Assembly (NCBI GenBank): GCA_902749685.1 | Contig: CACVKW010001614.1 | Coordinates: 54,937-118,936 of the forward strand | DNA length: 64,000 nt | From: Olavius sp. associated proteobacterium Delta 1 | GTDB taxonomy: Bacteria; Desulfobacterota; Desulfobacteria; Desulfobacterales; JAFDCJ01 | Direction of reading: 5' to 3' | Shown here: positions 43,360-52,442 of the stretch, one piece after another | How positions within the stretch are numbered: the first letter of the stretch is position 1 | Layout of the letters: each line of letters starts with the position of its first letter | Made by a program: the position numbers and the translations under genes | The notes under the pieces: generated by a model | The model's input: the letters and a program-made list of their open reading frames with translations, nothing else | The model's database searches: none | Told to the model about the DNA's origin: nothing

Positions 43360-44995
43360 CAGTTTCTTCCTCCGATTCACCCGCTAATCCCGGAATTTCC
43401 TCACCACGCAAATCGGTGGTTCTGTCATTTTGCCCTTCCAGGTTCAGGGCGTTGGCCACCAGTTCATGCACCCCGGCGACATCCACTTCGGGAACCCAGT
43501 ATTCCGTCAGGGCCGGAAGTGCCGCCCGGTCAATCGCGCAGATTGTCGACAGCATGTTCACCCCGTGCTTTTCGTGGACATATTTGACGGCATTGGCCCG
43601 GGGCAGTCCACCGGTCAACCTCAGTTCCATGTCTTCCCCGGCGTTTAAACCTGAACCGCTGCCGCAGCAGAAGGTTTTCTCCCGGATGGTGTTTTCCGGC
43701 ATATCATAAAAATGGTTGCAAACATTCTCAATCACATAGCGCGGCTCGTCAAATAACCCCATGCCCCGGGCAGGGTTGCAGGAATCATGGAAGGTGACCT
43801 TCAAATGATCGTTGCGGCTGGGATCCAGATCGAGCTTGCCGTGCTTGATCAAATCAGCGGTAAACTCGGTGATGTGCACCATTTTGGTTGATTTGGCATT
43901 TTCAAATGCTGTCCCGGTGATGGGATTGACCGGCACTTCCATGAAATCGGCCGGACCGTTCATGGTATCCATGTACTGGTTGATGACCCGCCACATATGA
44001 CCGCACTCGCCGCCCAGAATCCATTTGACACCCAGCCGCTTGGCCTCGGCATACATTTTGGAATTGAGCCGCTTCATGGTTTCATGGGAGGTAAAAAAGC
44101 CGAAATTACCGCCCTCGGAAGCATATGTGCTCCAGGTGATGTCAAAGCCGTATTTTTCCTTTAAAAAATGGAAGAGCATCATATAGCCTGCACAGGTGTA
44201 AGTGCCGGGATCGGCAAAGACATCCCCGGAAGGCGTTATGAATAAAATATCGGCGCCCTTTTTGTTAAACTGCGGCTCCATCCGTACACCGGTAATTTCC
44301 TCGATGTCATCAACAAAAAAGTCGAGCATATCCTTAAAGGCATGGGGCTGAATACCCAGGTGGTTGCCGGTGCGGTAGCAGTTGGCCACCGGAGTCGCAA
44401 TCCAGTCGATGTTCAGCCCGATCAGATTCAACAGCTCGCGGCCCATGATGGTAATCTCGGCCGTGTCGATCCCGTATGGGCAAAACACCGAGCAGCGCCG
44501 GCACTCTGAACATTGAAACAGGTAGTACCACCACTCTTTTAACACATCCAGCCCCATGGGCCGGGCACCGTTGAGTTTGCCCAGGATTTTGCCGGCCCGG
44601 GTAAAATCATTGCGATAGACCGAGCGCAACAGCTCGGCTCTGACCACCGGCATGTTTTTGGGATCACCGGTGCCGATAAAATAGTGGCATTTGTCGGCAC
44701 AGGCACCGCATCGAACACAGATGTCCATGAAAACCTTAAAAGATCTGAATTTCTCAAGGCGCTCTTTAAAACCATTGTGGATGATCTCCTGCCAGTTTTC
44801 AGGCAGTTGCCAATCATCTTCGACCGGGTTCCAGGGTCGGGCATTGGGCAGCCCGACATATTCAACGCTTTTCGGATTCGACGCGTAGCAGTAGATCCCT
44901 TTGCGAATATCAATCGGGGTTTCCATCCAGTCCGCATTGGGAGGACGGTGGTCGATCTGGATGAGCTCTTCAGGTTTGGGTATTTCGTCTGCCAT
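43349..44995 (-). CDS. dsrK: DsrK, HdrD-like catalytic subunit of DsrMKJOP
   Basis: A 548-residue cytoplasmic Fe-S protein related to heterodisulfide reductase HdrD. Two ferredoxin motifs CVRCGACADKC and CSECRRCSVFCPYG are followed by CCG-type cysteine domains (HDSCNPARGMG, KTFCCGSGSGLNAGED) that hold the special active-site cluster. ATG 44995 with AAGGAG upstream gives MADEIPKPEEL; the longer frame to 45085 lies inside dsrM and is rejected. DsrK with DsrM reduces the DsrC trisulfide in sulfite reduction. Confidence 0.94.
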   Translation of the reverse strand: MADEIPKPEELIQIDHRPPNADWMETPIDIRKGIYCYASNPKSVEYVGLPNARPWNPVEDDWQLPENWQEIIHNGFKERLEKFRSFKVFMDICVRCGACADKCHYFIGTGDPKNMPVVRAELLRSVYRNDFTRAGKILGKLNGARPMGLDVLKEWWYYLFQCSECRRCSVFCPYGIDTAEITIMGRELLNLIGLNIDWIATPVANCYRTGNHLGIQPHAFKDMLDFFVDDIEEITGVRMEPQFNKKGADILFITPSGDVFADPGTYTCAGYMMLFHFLKEKYGFDITWSTYASEGGNFGFFTSHETMKRLNSKMYAEAKRLGVKWILGGECGHMWRVINQYMDTMNGPADFMEVPVNPITGTAFENAKSTKMVHITEFTADLIKHGKLDLDPSRNDHLKVTFHDSCNPARGMGLFDEPRYVIENVCNHFYDMPENTIREKTFCCGSGSGLNAGEDMELRLTGGLPRANAVKYVHEKHGVNMLSTICAIDRAALPALTEYWVPEVDVAGVHELVANALNLEGQNDRTTDLRGEEIPGLAGESEEETDEG

Positions 44996-45005
44996 ATTTT
45001 GCTCC

Positions 45006-46094
45006 TTATTCTTCCGCTGGCTTTTCTTCTTCCGCGGCTGCCTCTGCCGGCTCTGCGGCAGGAACTTTTCCCGGCATCTTATCAACAGGCAATCCAGCCT
45101 CTATCATTTTATCGCGAAATTCATCTTCATATTCTTCGTAAGTGTGAACCGGAACCGGGTAATTCCAGGGATTGACATGTCGGTTGGCCCGGGTATCCGT
45201 GGTCAGGTTGCGTGTCGGGCTCAGAAAGATTCCCCCCAGGTGCATCAATTTACTGAACGGAAAATAGGCCAACAAAATGCTGACAAAAAACAGATGGATA
45301 TAAAAAACAGCTCCCACACCTTCGGGAATGGTGGGGTGCAAGGTCACCAGGCCCATGGTGAGTTCTTTGGCGGCGCTGACATCGATTTTAGCGACATAGC
45401 GCATCAGAATACCGGTCAGTGCGATACCGAATATCAAAAACAGCGGAAAATAATCACTTGCCAGGGAGATATAGCGAACCTGGCGGATAAACAGGCGCCT
45501 CGAAAACAGGTAGGCCACGGCCGCCAACAGGACAATGCCGGACAGGAAGACACCCGGCAGGCCGAATTGAAGGCCCGGATATAAAATTTCAATCCGGAAA
45601 AAACTGTCGACGTTTTCCACCAGGGTAACGAAAAACGGCACCGGATCGGTAAAAAACCGCAGGTGCCGCACCAGGACAGCCAGAAACGCGTAATGGAAAG
45701 CCAGGGCCCCGACCCACAAAAATATCTCCAGCTGATAGGAAATTGTCGCGCCTTCTTTTAACCGCATGCGTGTATTGCGAAACAGGGACCTGAAGGTCAA
45801 TATTTCCAGTGCCATGCGTGCAGCCACCTGCCAGCGGGTCGCAGGACAATCCAGCATGGAATGCTTAATCCAGGGCAGTGATTTCTGCTGGCCGCCGGTG
45901 GTGGGAATACGAAAGGGTACCGCCGAGCGCGACCAACCGATGACTTTGTAGGCAAAGCCCACGATAAAAGTGAGCAGTGCCAGGTAAGGAATAATAATTC
46001 CAAAAACAACCTGCAGTCCTATCGCCGCACCCGCCCATGCAATTAAAAACAGCGCAATAACAACGATGAGTGAAAACATGTACCTTGCATTCAT
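45006..46094 (-). CDS. dsrM: DsrM, diheme cytochrome b subunit of DsrMKJOP
   Basis: A 362-residue membrane protein of the NarI family. Helices carry paired histidines (AFHYAFLAVLVRHLRFF, GAVFYIHLFFVSILLAYFPFSKLMHLGG) for two b hemes, followed by the soluble tail NPWNYPVPVHTYEEYEDEFRDKMIEAG and a Glu/Ala-rich end. ATG 46094 (MNARYMFSL) is preferred; an upstream ATG at 46109 adds five residues. It is the first gene of the operon and oxidises menaquinol for DsrK. It ends ten bases before dsrK. Confidence 0.93.
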   Translation of the reverse strand: MNARYMFSLIVVIALFLIAWAGAAIGLQVVFGIIIPYLALLTFIVGFAYKVIGWSRSAVPFRIPTTGGQQKSLPWIKHSMLDCPATRWQVAARMALEILTFRSLFRNTRMRLKEGATISYQLEIFLWVGALAFHYAFLAVLVRHLRFFTDPVPFFVTLVENVDSFFRIEILYPGLQFGLPGVFLSGIVLLAAVAYLFSRRLFIRQVRYISLASDYFPLFLIFGIALTGILMRYVAKIDVSAAKELTMGLVTLHPTIPEGVGAVFYIHLFFVSILLAYFPFSKLMHLGGIFLSPTRNLTTDTRANRHVNPWNYPVPVHTYEEYEDEFRDKMIEAGLPVDKMPGKVPAAEPAEAAAEEEKPAEE

Positions 46095-46314
46095 TGGCCA
46101 GAACCTCACTTGAAGGCTTCACGTTATCTAAACTCGGTCCGAAGCCTCAATCTGTAATTAACATCTCGAATTTGCCGCCGTAAGCGTAATTACATTCCGG
46201 TGGCTTCCGATTTGCCGCAAAAAAATAAAGGGCATCTGGAAATTTTGAAACTTTTCGGTTGTAAATTATCTATTTAAGGAATTGATTAATCAGATTTAAG
46301 ATATAGCGGAGCCA

Positions 46315-46363
46315 TCCGCCTCGGGCGGACCATAGTTCGTCAATTCTTGTCGGACTATGGCGG
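46315..46363. repeat. REP-like double palindrome upstream of dsrM
   Basis: TCCGCC-TCG-GGCGGA at 46315-46329 is directly followed by CCATAGT/ACTATGG arms (46330-46360), making two adjacent small hairpins. It lies in the 292-base gap between the RsbRD-type gene and dsrM, within the possible dsr promoter region. The form resembles REP-type intergenic repeats. Confidence 0.5.
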
Positions 46364-46386
46364 GTTCAATCTTCAATATTTATTCC

Positions 46387-46911
46387 CTATGGTCCCTCGA
46401 GTGTCTCCGAAATCAGACCGGCTCGTTCAAATGCTCTAAATGTCCGGTTTCTCGTCTCATTTGCACTGATTTGAAAAATCTTTTCCCTGCACTGCATATA
46501 TATATCAAACGCCATCAAACATAGCTGGTCGATTTTAGACTCGAATGCGGTTAATTCTGCGGCAAAGTTGCTATCGCGGAGCTCTTTGGTCAGATTCTCC
46601 CGAAGAACCTTTTTTAAAGATAAGATGAATGCGGTGGCTTGAGCGGGGGTAAAACTTTGAGCGGCCCGAATCCTGATGATAGGATCCAGATGGGAGGTGA
46701 TGGTCACAGGATCCATGCTGTGTATGAGTTGGTCCAGCAATCCCTTAAGACCATTTAACATGGTGCCGCCAACCGGGTTGGCAAACTGATCTTTATTGCT
46801 TTTAAGAAATTCAGCGGTATCCGGCGCATAGGTTTGGGCGGCTAAATCAAACCATTTTTTTACAATGACAGATTTTTTTTGTTCTAAAATTTTTTCCAAA
46901 CCTTTACCCAT
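46387..46911 (-). CDS. RsbRD N-terminal domain-type sensor protein
   Basis: A 174-residue all-helical protein that resembles the RsbRD N-terminal domain: an opening LEKILEQKKSVIVKKWFDLAAQTYAPDTAEFL, then RIRAAQSFTPAQATAFILSLKKVLREN. Proteins like this often stand just upstream of dsrMKJOP in sulfate reducers. It has no STAS domain of its own, but a separate STAS protein and PP2C phosphatase are encoded just upstream. It may sense a signal and feed into that partner-switching pair; that is inference. Confidence 0.75.
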   Translation of the reverse strand: MGKGLEKILEQKKSVIVKKWFDLAAQTYAPDTAEFLKSNKDQFANPVGGTMLNGLKGLLDQLIHSMDPVTITSHLDPIIRIRAAQSFTPAQATAFILSLKKVLRENLTKELRDSNFAAELTAFESKIDQLCLMAFDIYMQCREKIFQISANETRNRTFRAFERAGLISETLEGP

Positions 46912-47089
46912 GAAAACTCCAGCCGACCTGACCGTTTATTATGATAGCGCTGCAAAAAACTATTTGAGCTTGATGGTCAGGCCGAAGTGGATACGTATAA
47001 ACGACTTCGCATTTCCTGTCAAGGATAAATGATTCGGGCATGGAGGATCTTGAAACAAATTTAAAATAGTCGCATTAGATGGATATACA

Positions 47090-47345
47090 AAACCAAAAAA
47101 TTCCAATTCTCAAGCACCAAATAACAAATAAATTTCAATCTACAATATTCAATGACCAAAACGATGCTAACAATTGTATCGCATCATATCGCAAAGCCTG
47201 GTATCTCGGTGTTGATAATAGGGCGAAAGACAGCTGAATTATCATTTGTTTGGCCTGCGACGAGCTCAGTCGTGTCGATTTTTGAATTTGGGTAATTGGG
47301 ATTTGTTTGAGATTTGTTATTTGGAACTTGGATTTTTATGGTTTC
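47090..47345. repeat. AT-rich repeat cluster with inverted ends
   Basis: The left part has AATTCTCAAGCACCAAATAA and AAATTTCAAT; the right part has TTTGAGATTTGTTATTTGGA, close to the left part in inverted orientation. The same words occur at 27603-27715 and 52443-52510. The region 46912-47456 has no gene and is largely this repeat. Confidence 0.55.
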
Positions 47346-47456
47346 CTTCAAGCAAGCAACTATTGTAAATTCAGCCAATTACAGGTATACATGAGGAGCT
47401 TATTCGATAGGCCGAAGGGTTCTGGCTTTGAAAAGAGCGCCGAACCGATCCGATTA

Positions 47457-48611
47457 TTATTCAACAATGCCCAGCAAGAGTGCCTGGTCATCATCGGCCG
47501 GATGATCTCCGGCAAACTGCTCAACATCCCCCATGATCGCAGCAGCAACATCCTACGGGGCGGCGGCATTGTCGGTAGCAAGCGGTTGAAGGAGGCGCTC
47601 CTCGCCGTAGGTTTCTCCATCCGCATTGAATCGTTCGGAAAGTCCGTCCGTATAAACGAGAAAGCGATCTCCCGGCATCAATTGAATTTCCGTTACAGGG
47701 ATCTCTATATTATAGGGCTCTATGCCCAGCGGATAAACACCGGGGCTGTCCAGCTCGAAGGCCTTTTTTTCGGATGATCGGTAGATCATCGGCAGCGGTT
47801 GGCCGGCCCGGGCAATTCGCATGGTTTGCTGACCGGCATCATAAACCGCGTACAGAGCGGTCATAAAACTGGGATCGGCAACTTTGCAAAGATGCTGGTT
47901 GAGGTATTGCAAGACGGCGGCCGGGTCATTGGGAGAAGCTGAATAGGCCCGAAAGAGGGCACAGGTCATGGCCATCAAAACCGCGGCGGGAGCACTGTGC
48001 CCCTCTGCATCGGCAATCAGAAAACCCCAGCGATTGTCCGGTATTTCGATGATGTCATAATAATCCCCGCCGGCATAACGGCTGGTTTCATAGTGCGCGG
48101 CCAGCTTGAACCCGTCAATTTGCGGCAGCTTTTTGGGCAGCAGCTTGCGCTGCACTTCGGAAACCACTTCCAACTCATGCTCGAGCTGATCTTTTTGGCT
48201 TTCGACTTCACGTTTGAGGCGATGGATGGTCAGGTGGGTGTTTACCCGGGCAATCACCTCGTCAGGTTGAAAGGGTTTGGTAATATAGTCGACAGCTCCC
48301 AGATGCAGCCCTTTGACCTTGTCTTCGGTTTCCCCCAGGGCTGAGAGAAAAATCACAGGGATATCCGCGGTGGCGGGATCGGCCTTTAATTGGCGACAAA
48401 CCTCATAGCCGTCAATATCGGGCATCATGATATCCAGCAGGATCAAATCCGGCAGCGCTTTGCCGGCAATGGCCAGTGCCCCGTTCCCGTTTTTGGCAAT
48501 CAGCAACTTGCACCCGACACCCTCAAGGGTCTGAAAAAGTACCTGCAAATTGGTAGGATTGTCGTCAACCAATAGGATGGATTCGGTATCTGAGCTATTG
48601 TTTCCCATCAA
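47457..48611 (-). pseudogene. Response regulator with PP2C (SpoIIE/RsbU-type) phosphatase domain, internal TAG
   Basis: An N-terminal receiver domain (ILLVDDNPTNLQVLFQ, phospho-acceptor in LILLDIMMPDIDGYE, lysine in DYITKPF) is joined through a coiled coil (REVESQKDQLEHELEVVSEVQRKLLP) to a SpoIIE phosphatase domain (GGDYYDIIEI, LIADAEGHSAPAAVLMAM, GDRFLVYTDGLSE). The frame stops at TAG 47553-47555. In frame it then continues DVAAAIMGDVEQFAGDHPAD and DDQALLLGIVE to a TAA, which is the expected C-terminus with the DD metal motif. So one amber codon, most simply from CAG (Gln), cuts the last 32 residues. It would dephosphorylate a STAS antagonist such as the one encoded upstream. Confidence 0.8.
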
Positions 48612-48682
48612 ATAGACTCCCGGTGCAAAATGGCCGATACTGTTCGATTAAGTCGCCCGGCCAGAGGTAACACCTAAAAGCA

Positions 48683-49018
48683 CTATGAAAGAACTTCAAC
48701 TCCTGATTCGACGGAATCGGCGATCGGGATTAGAGATTGAAAACCGCTGACTTCAAATATTTCCTTCACAAACTCATTCAGAGAGCAGAGGACAATTTTG
48801 CCTTCCCTGCGTCTCATTTCTTTGGCGGCGCTCAACAGAACCCTTAGTCCGGCACTACTGAGATATTCCAGGGCGCCTAAATTGAATAGAACGCGGGTTG
48901 TTTGCCCCTCAAGCGCTTCCTTGACGACTTTTTCGGCTTCCGGAGAAGAATCTGCATCCAATCGCCCTTTTATGGCAATCGAGACAATTCCGTTTTCCTC
49001 TTTCTGCGTAATTTCCAT
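48683..49018 (-). CDS. STAS-domain anti-sigma factor antagonist (SpoIIAA-like)
   Basis: A 111-residue single STAS domain: EITQKEENGIVSIAIKGRLDADSSPEAEKVV, the phospho-acceptor serine in LEYLSSAGLRVLLSAAKEMR and the C-terminal helix. Such proteins bind a serine kinase/anti-sigma factor when unphosphorylated and are reset by a PP2C phosphatase, here the product of the next gene 71 bases downstream. No anti-sigma kinase gene is in the window. Confidence 0.88.
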   Translation of the reverse strand: MEITQKEENGIVSIAIKGRLDADSSPEAEKVVKEALEGQTTRVLFNLGALEYLSSAGLRVLLSAAKEMRRREGKIVLCSLNEFVKEIFEVSGFQSLIPIADSVESGVEVLS

Positions 49019-49193
49019 TTCCAGATCCTTTTGATAAACGAATTAATAATTCCTTGCTTTTTTTCAGCTTAAATTAATATTAATAATTCATTTATTACTT
49101 TAAATCAATATACTATTTGACCTGATTTCGAAAATTTCCTATTTGATGCTGCCGCATTGGATAAAATCCCTTAGAGGATAATTAAGTCACAGC

Positions 49194-49237
49194 TAATTAC
49201 TCCGCCCTGGAAAAATAGCATTATAGCGAATTAATTA
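49194..49237. repeat. Short form of the 97-bp element family
   Basis: TAATTACTCCGCCCTGGAAA at the left and GCGAATTAATTA at the right flank only about 19 bases, giving 44 bp. The right end runs directly into the AAGGAGG ribosome site of the next gene. Confidence 0.55.
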
Positions 49238-49248
49238 AGGAGGAAAAT

Positions 49249-49629
49249 ATGTATTTCGACAAACCCGGAAAAGACAACACGGACCAAACCCTGAAATTTG
49301 CCGCAGACAGAGGCAGAGAACTGGGATTAACAGAAGCGGTGGTGGCAACTTCTAGCGGTAAAACGGCCTACAAAGCCTTGGAAGTGTTTGATGGCTTCCA
49401 GGTGACAGTCGTAACCTATCATTGCGGCTTTAAGGAGCCCTTCAAAAACAGAATGGAAGATGAAGTCAGGAAAGATATCGAGGACCAGGGAATTCGAGTC
49501 ATTGCCTCCAGCCATGCGCTATCCGGTGTGGAACGCTCGGTGGCCAAAAAGCATTCCGGCATTTATCCGGTGCTGCTGATCGCCGACAATTATTTGACAA
49601 TTGCAAAAAATTGCATAAAAGGATTATAA
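49249..49629 (+). CDS. Pyruvate kinase C-terminal (alpha/beta) domain-like protein
   Basis: A 126-residue protein resembling the stand-alone pyruvate-kinase C-terminal-like domain proteins: FAADRGRELGLTEAVVATSSGKTAYKALEVF followed by GFQVTVVTYHCGFKEP and ALSGVERSVAKKHSGIYPV. Relatives I know are nearer 180-190 residues. This frame ends shortly after with NYLTIAKNCIKGL, which is unlike them, so the C-terminus may be lost. AAGGAGG lies upstream of the ATG. Function of the family is unknown; a nucleotide or ligand sensor is possible. Confidence 0.6.
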   Translation: MYFDKPGKDNTDQTLKFAADRGRELGLTEAVVATSSGKTAYKALEVFDGFQVTVVTYHCGFKEPFKNRMEDEVRKDIEDQGIRVIASSHALSGVERSVAKKHSGIYPVLLIADNYLTIAKNCIKGL

Positions 49630-49689
49630 TGAAGGTGAACAAAGAAACTAACCCTAAGCCTCTGAACCTGGAATTTGTGAACGCTTACA

Positions 49690-50001
49690 ATGTTCTTTAT
49701 CGCCGGCATATCCCCCAAAACAAAAATAATTGAGGATTACCCTCAACGATGTACTGTCTGTGGTTTGCAACAGGCCTTTCAAACCCGGATTGACCATTAC
49801 TTGAACATATTTTTTATCCCGGTAATGAGGGTCAAAAAAGGCGAGCCATTCACCATTTGCGAGCGTTGTCACAGAACAAAAAATGAATTCAGACGGGAAC
49901 AATCGCCTTATCAGGAAGAAACCGGGCTTCTGTGCAAATTCTGCGGGAATCCGGTCCACAAGGGGTTTTTCTATTGTCCATACTGTGGGAAAAAGCTGTA
50001 A
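49690..50001 (+). CDS. Zinc-ribbon protein
   Basis: A 103-residue protein with four CxxC pairs: CTVCG, CERCH, CKFCG and CPYCG, likely two zinc sites. The first half includes a hydrophobic stretch (YLNIFFIPVMRVKKGEPF) typical of the zinc-ribbon_15 family, in which a ribbon precedes a membrane-proximal segment. Role unknown. Confidence 0.7.
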   Translation: MFFIAGISPKTKIIEDYPQRCTVCGLQQAFQTRIDHYLNIFFIPVMRVKKGEPFTICERCHRTKNEFRREQSPYQEETGLLCKFCGNPVHKGFFYCPYCGKKL

Positions 50002-50229
50002 AAGAGGTTGAAAGGTTCAGTGTTCAACGTTTAGGGTTGAAAAATCCCTAAACTGATCATATTAAAATGATTCTGTCTTCATCGGATTTGTAAATCTTTA
50101 TCACTCCACGATTTTTTGGGTGTTTATCGAAATAGTGAACATTACCTTTCGTTTTTAGCCTGTGAACCTTGAACCCTGAACCTTGAACCTATAAGTTGGA
50201 ACCAACCAGCTTGTTTATTAACACAAAAT

Positions 50230-50748
50230 TTGAATAGAAACCTCCCGCATACCAATAACCTCCCCTTTGAGCGCCACGTTGTCCTGGTTGCGCCGCAAAT
50301 CCACTGGAATACCGGCAATATCGGTCGTACCTGCCTGGCTACGGGTGCCGACCTGCATCTCATCAGGCCCCTGGGTTTTTCGCTTGACAGTCGTGAGGTA
50401 AAAAGAGCCGGACTTGATTACTGGGAAAATGTTAAGCCGGTGGTCTGGGATAATTTTAACGATTTCCTGGAAAATACGGCGCCGCAACATGATGAGGTGG
50501 CGGTGTTTTCAAAAAGGGGATCAAAATCTTTCTGGTCCATGATCTGTCCAAGGCGGCAATTTCTTATTTTCGGATCGGAAACCCGAGGGCTTCCCGACAG
50601 TATCCTGTGCAAATTCTCCGATGCTACCTATCATATACCCATCACATCTGAAATTCGGTCGCTAAACCTGTCTACCGCCGCCGGAATCGCATTGTATGAA
50701 AGCCTGCGCACTGCCAAACCCTTTCATGGCTGGCCGCAGGATAGATAA
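50230..50748 (+). CDS. trmL: tRNA (cytidine(34)-2'-O)-methyltransferase TrmL
   Basis: A 172-residue SPOUT methyltransferase that methylates the wobble base of certain leucine tRNAs. Motifs are NTGNIGRTC near the start, FGSETRGLP for the SAM knot and IRSLNLSTAAGIALYE at the C-terminus. It is a homodimer with no added RNA-binding domain. The ATG at 50230 has no clear ribosome site; an internal start is possible because the first dozen residues are variable. Confidence 0.9.
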   Translation: MNRNLPHTNNLPFERHVVLVAPQIHWNTGNIGRTCLATGADLHLIRPLGFSLDSREVKRAGLDYWENVKPVVWDNFNDFLENTAPQHDEVAVFSKRGSKSFWSMICPRRQFLIFGSETRGLPDSILCKFSDATYHIPITSEIRSLNLSTAAGIALYESLRTAKPFHGWPQDR

Positions 50749-50854
50749 AGAATCGTTCAAAGGTTCAAAGTTTAGCGTTCAGGGTGTGGATTAGTTTTCC
50801 ACAGTTTTATGTATTATGTTTCATAGATAGCTAATACATATGCTAAATAATAAA

Positions 50855-50965
50855 CGGTTCGGAAGACTCCACCTCAGTGGCTCGAACGAACCGGCAATGA
50901 TCCCAAATCAAATATCCATAGATAGGGGATAGTCAGCAAGGCCTGTGCGGCCTTGCTGTATTTGT
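50855..50965 (+). ncRNA. Candidate structured small RNA ending in a terminator
   Basis: CGGTTCG at 50855-50861 pairs exactly with CGAACCG at 50887-50893, enclosing a second stem CCAC-CTCA-GTGG. After a spacer, a nine-pair GC-rich hairpin (AGCAAGGCC/GGCCTTGCT, 50935-50957) is followed by a T-rich run. The region lies between convergent genes, 107 bases after trmL. It may be a small RNA, or simply the trmL terminator with chance structure before it. Confidence 0.35.
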
Positions 50966-50970
50966 TTTTA
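50935..50970 (+). terminator. Intrinsic terminator after trmL or the candidate small RNA
   Basis: A perfect nine-pair stem AGCAAGGCC/GGCCTTGCT with a five-base loop is followed by GTATTTGTTTTTATT on the plus strand. The opposite strand lacks a T-run, so it acts for plus-strand transcripts. Confidence 0.7.
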
Positions 50971-51033
50971 TTACACAGACAATGGAAATCGTAATCGTTT
51001 CCCGCTAAGTTCGCTGGGAATGTCAAAATACAA

Positions 51034-52266
51034 TTATGCGCCTGCGGCAGCCGCTTTTTCCTGCAGAGCCGTGAATTCATTCCCGTTGCCGTCAAGCTCC
51101 GCCAGCACAGCGTCCAGCCCGGCAGCCAGATCCGTCCTATAACCTTGCAGCGCCAGGGCCCGGCTAATAGCAGGGATGAAAAAAAGAAGGTTGTCAGCGG
51201 AAGATGAATACCCCATCAGGCCTACGCGCCAGACCTTCCCTTTAAGGCGTCCAAAGCCGCCGCCGATGTCCAGTCTGAATTTTTCCAGCAGGTAACGCCT
51301 TAATTTAATATCGTCCACACCTTGCGGGATCATAACCGTATTCAGCGTCGGCAAGCGGTATGCCTGATCCACCAGCATTTTGAGACCCAGTGCTTCCACG
51401 CCGGCCACCAGCGCTTTATGATTTTTCAGGTGACGGGCAAACCGTTTATTCAGTCCCTCTTCGTGGATCAACAGCAGTGCTTCCAGTAATCCGTAATTTA
51501 AAGTACTCGAACTCGTATGATGGTAAACTCTTTCATTGCCCCAGTACTTTTCAATCAGTGATATATCCAGATACCAGCTGCTGACCGGGGTTTTGCGCTT
51601 TTTTATCATTTCAACGGCCCGGTCGCTGAAAGTTATGGGTGAAAGCCCTGCTGCACAGCCGATACACTTCTGGGAGCAGCTGAAACAGCCATCTATACCC
51701 CACTCATCGACCTTGATTTCAATTCCACCGAGTGAAGAGACCGTGTCCAGCACAATCATCGTATCATATTGTTTGGCCAATTGAGCGATGTCGTCTATGG
51801 GCTGAAGGACGCCGGTGGATGTCTCGGCATGAACCAGCGCGATCAATTTGTATGAACCCTGTTTCAGCTCGGCTTCCACCCGTGCCGGATCGATCGGTTT
51901 GCCCCAGTCTTCTTCAATGACCGTGATCTCAGCACCCTGCCGTTCCGCCATCTGGCGGATACGATCACCAAAAAATCCGGCAACACAAACCAGAATCCGA
52001 TCGCCGGGTTCGATCAAATTGGCTACGCAAGCCTCCATCCCGGAAGAACCGGTGCCCGGCATGGCATTGGCAAGACGGTTTTGGGTGCCGAAAAGCGGCG
52101 GCAGCAATTCACTGATTCGGTCTAAAACCTTGAGATACACCGGATCTAGGTAACCGATGACCGGTGAGGATAATGCTTTGTATACCCGGGGGTGGACATC
52201 TAACGGTCCCGGCCCCATCAATCTGCGCAACGGTGCTTCCTGTCGTTGTAAGTTCAATGCTTCCAT
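51034..52266 (-). CDS. Class V aminotransferase (serine/alanine-glyoxylate type)
   Basis: A 410-residue PLP enzyme of the alanine-glyoxylate/serine-pyruvate aminotransferase family. It has GPGPLDVHPRVYKAL at the start, PGTGSSGMEACVANLIEPGD, LVHAETSTGVLQPI, the VLDTVSSLGGIEI block with the PLP aspartate, and the Schiff-base lysine in CFSCSQKCIGC. The C-terminus ends in a short Ala-rich tail. It transfers an amino group between serine or alanine and glyoxylate/pyruvate. It is a single-gene unit. Confidence 0.87.
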   Translation of the reverse strand: MEALNLQRQEAPLRRLMGPGPLDVHPRVYKALSSPVIGYLDPVYLKVLDRISELLPPLFGTQNRLANAMPGTGSSGMEACVANLIEPGDRILVCVAGFFGDRIRQMAERQGAEITVIEEDWGKPIDPARVEAELKQGSYKLIALVHAETSTGVLQPIDDIAQLAKQYDTMIVLDTVSSLGGIEIKVDEWGIDGCFSCSQKCIGCAAGLSPITFSDRAVEMIKKRKTPVSSWYLDISLIEKYWGNERVYHHTSSSTLNYGLLEALLLIHEEGLNKRFARHLKNHKALVAGVEALGLKMLVDQAYRLPTLNTVMIPQGVDDIKLRRYLLEKFRLDIGGGFGRLKGKVWRVGLMGYSSSADNLLFFIPAISRALALQGYRTDLAAGLDAVLAELDGNGNEFTALQEKAAAAGA

Positions 52267-52442
52267 GTATCACGTTCCCCTTTTCGTATATTTTTACTGG
52301 ATCGATTCAGCAACCGAAGCGTGGACTTATATTGGAATCGGTCCGCAATGTCAAGTATATGAAAAAGAGGGGCGCACGCAGCACATAACGCTAAGGTCAA
52401 GGTAAAATCTTAACCGGATGAAATGATAGATAGATCCGTTGT

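Noticed and set aside
44901..45584. A 227-residue plus-strand frame
   Set aside because: Antisense to dsrK and dsrM, both unmistakable.
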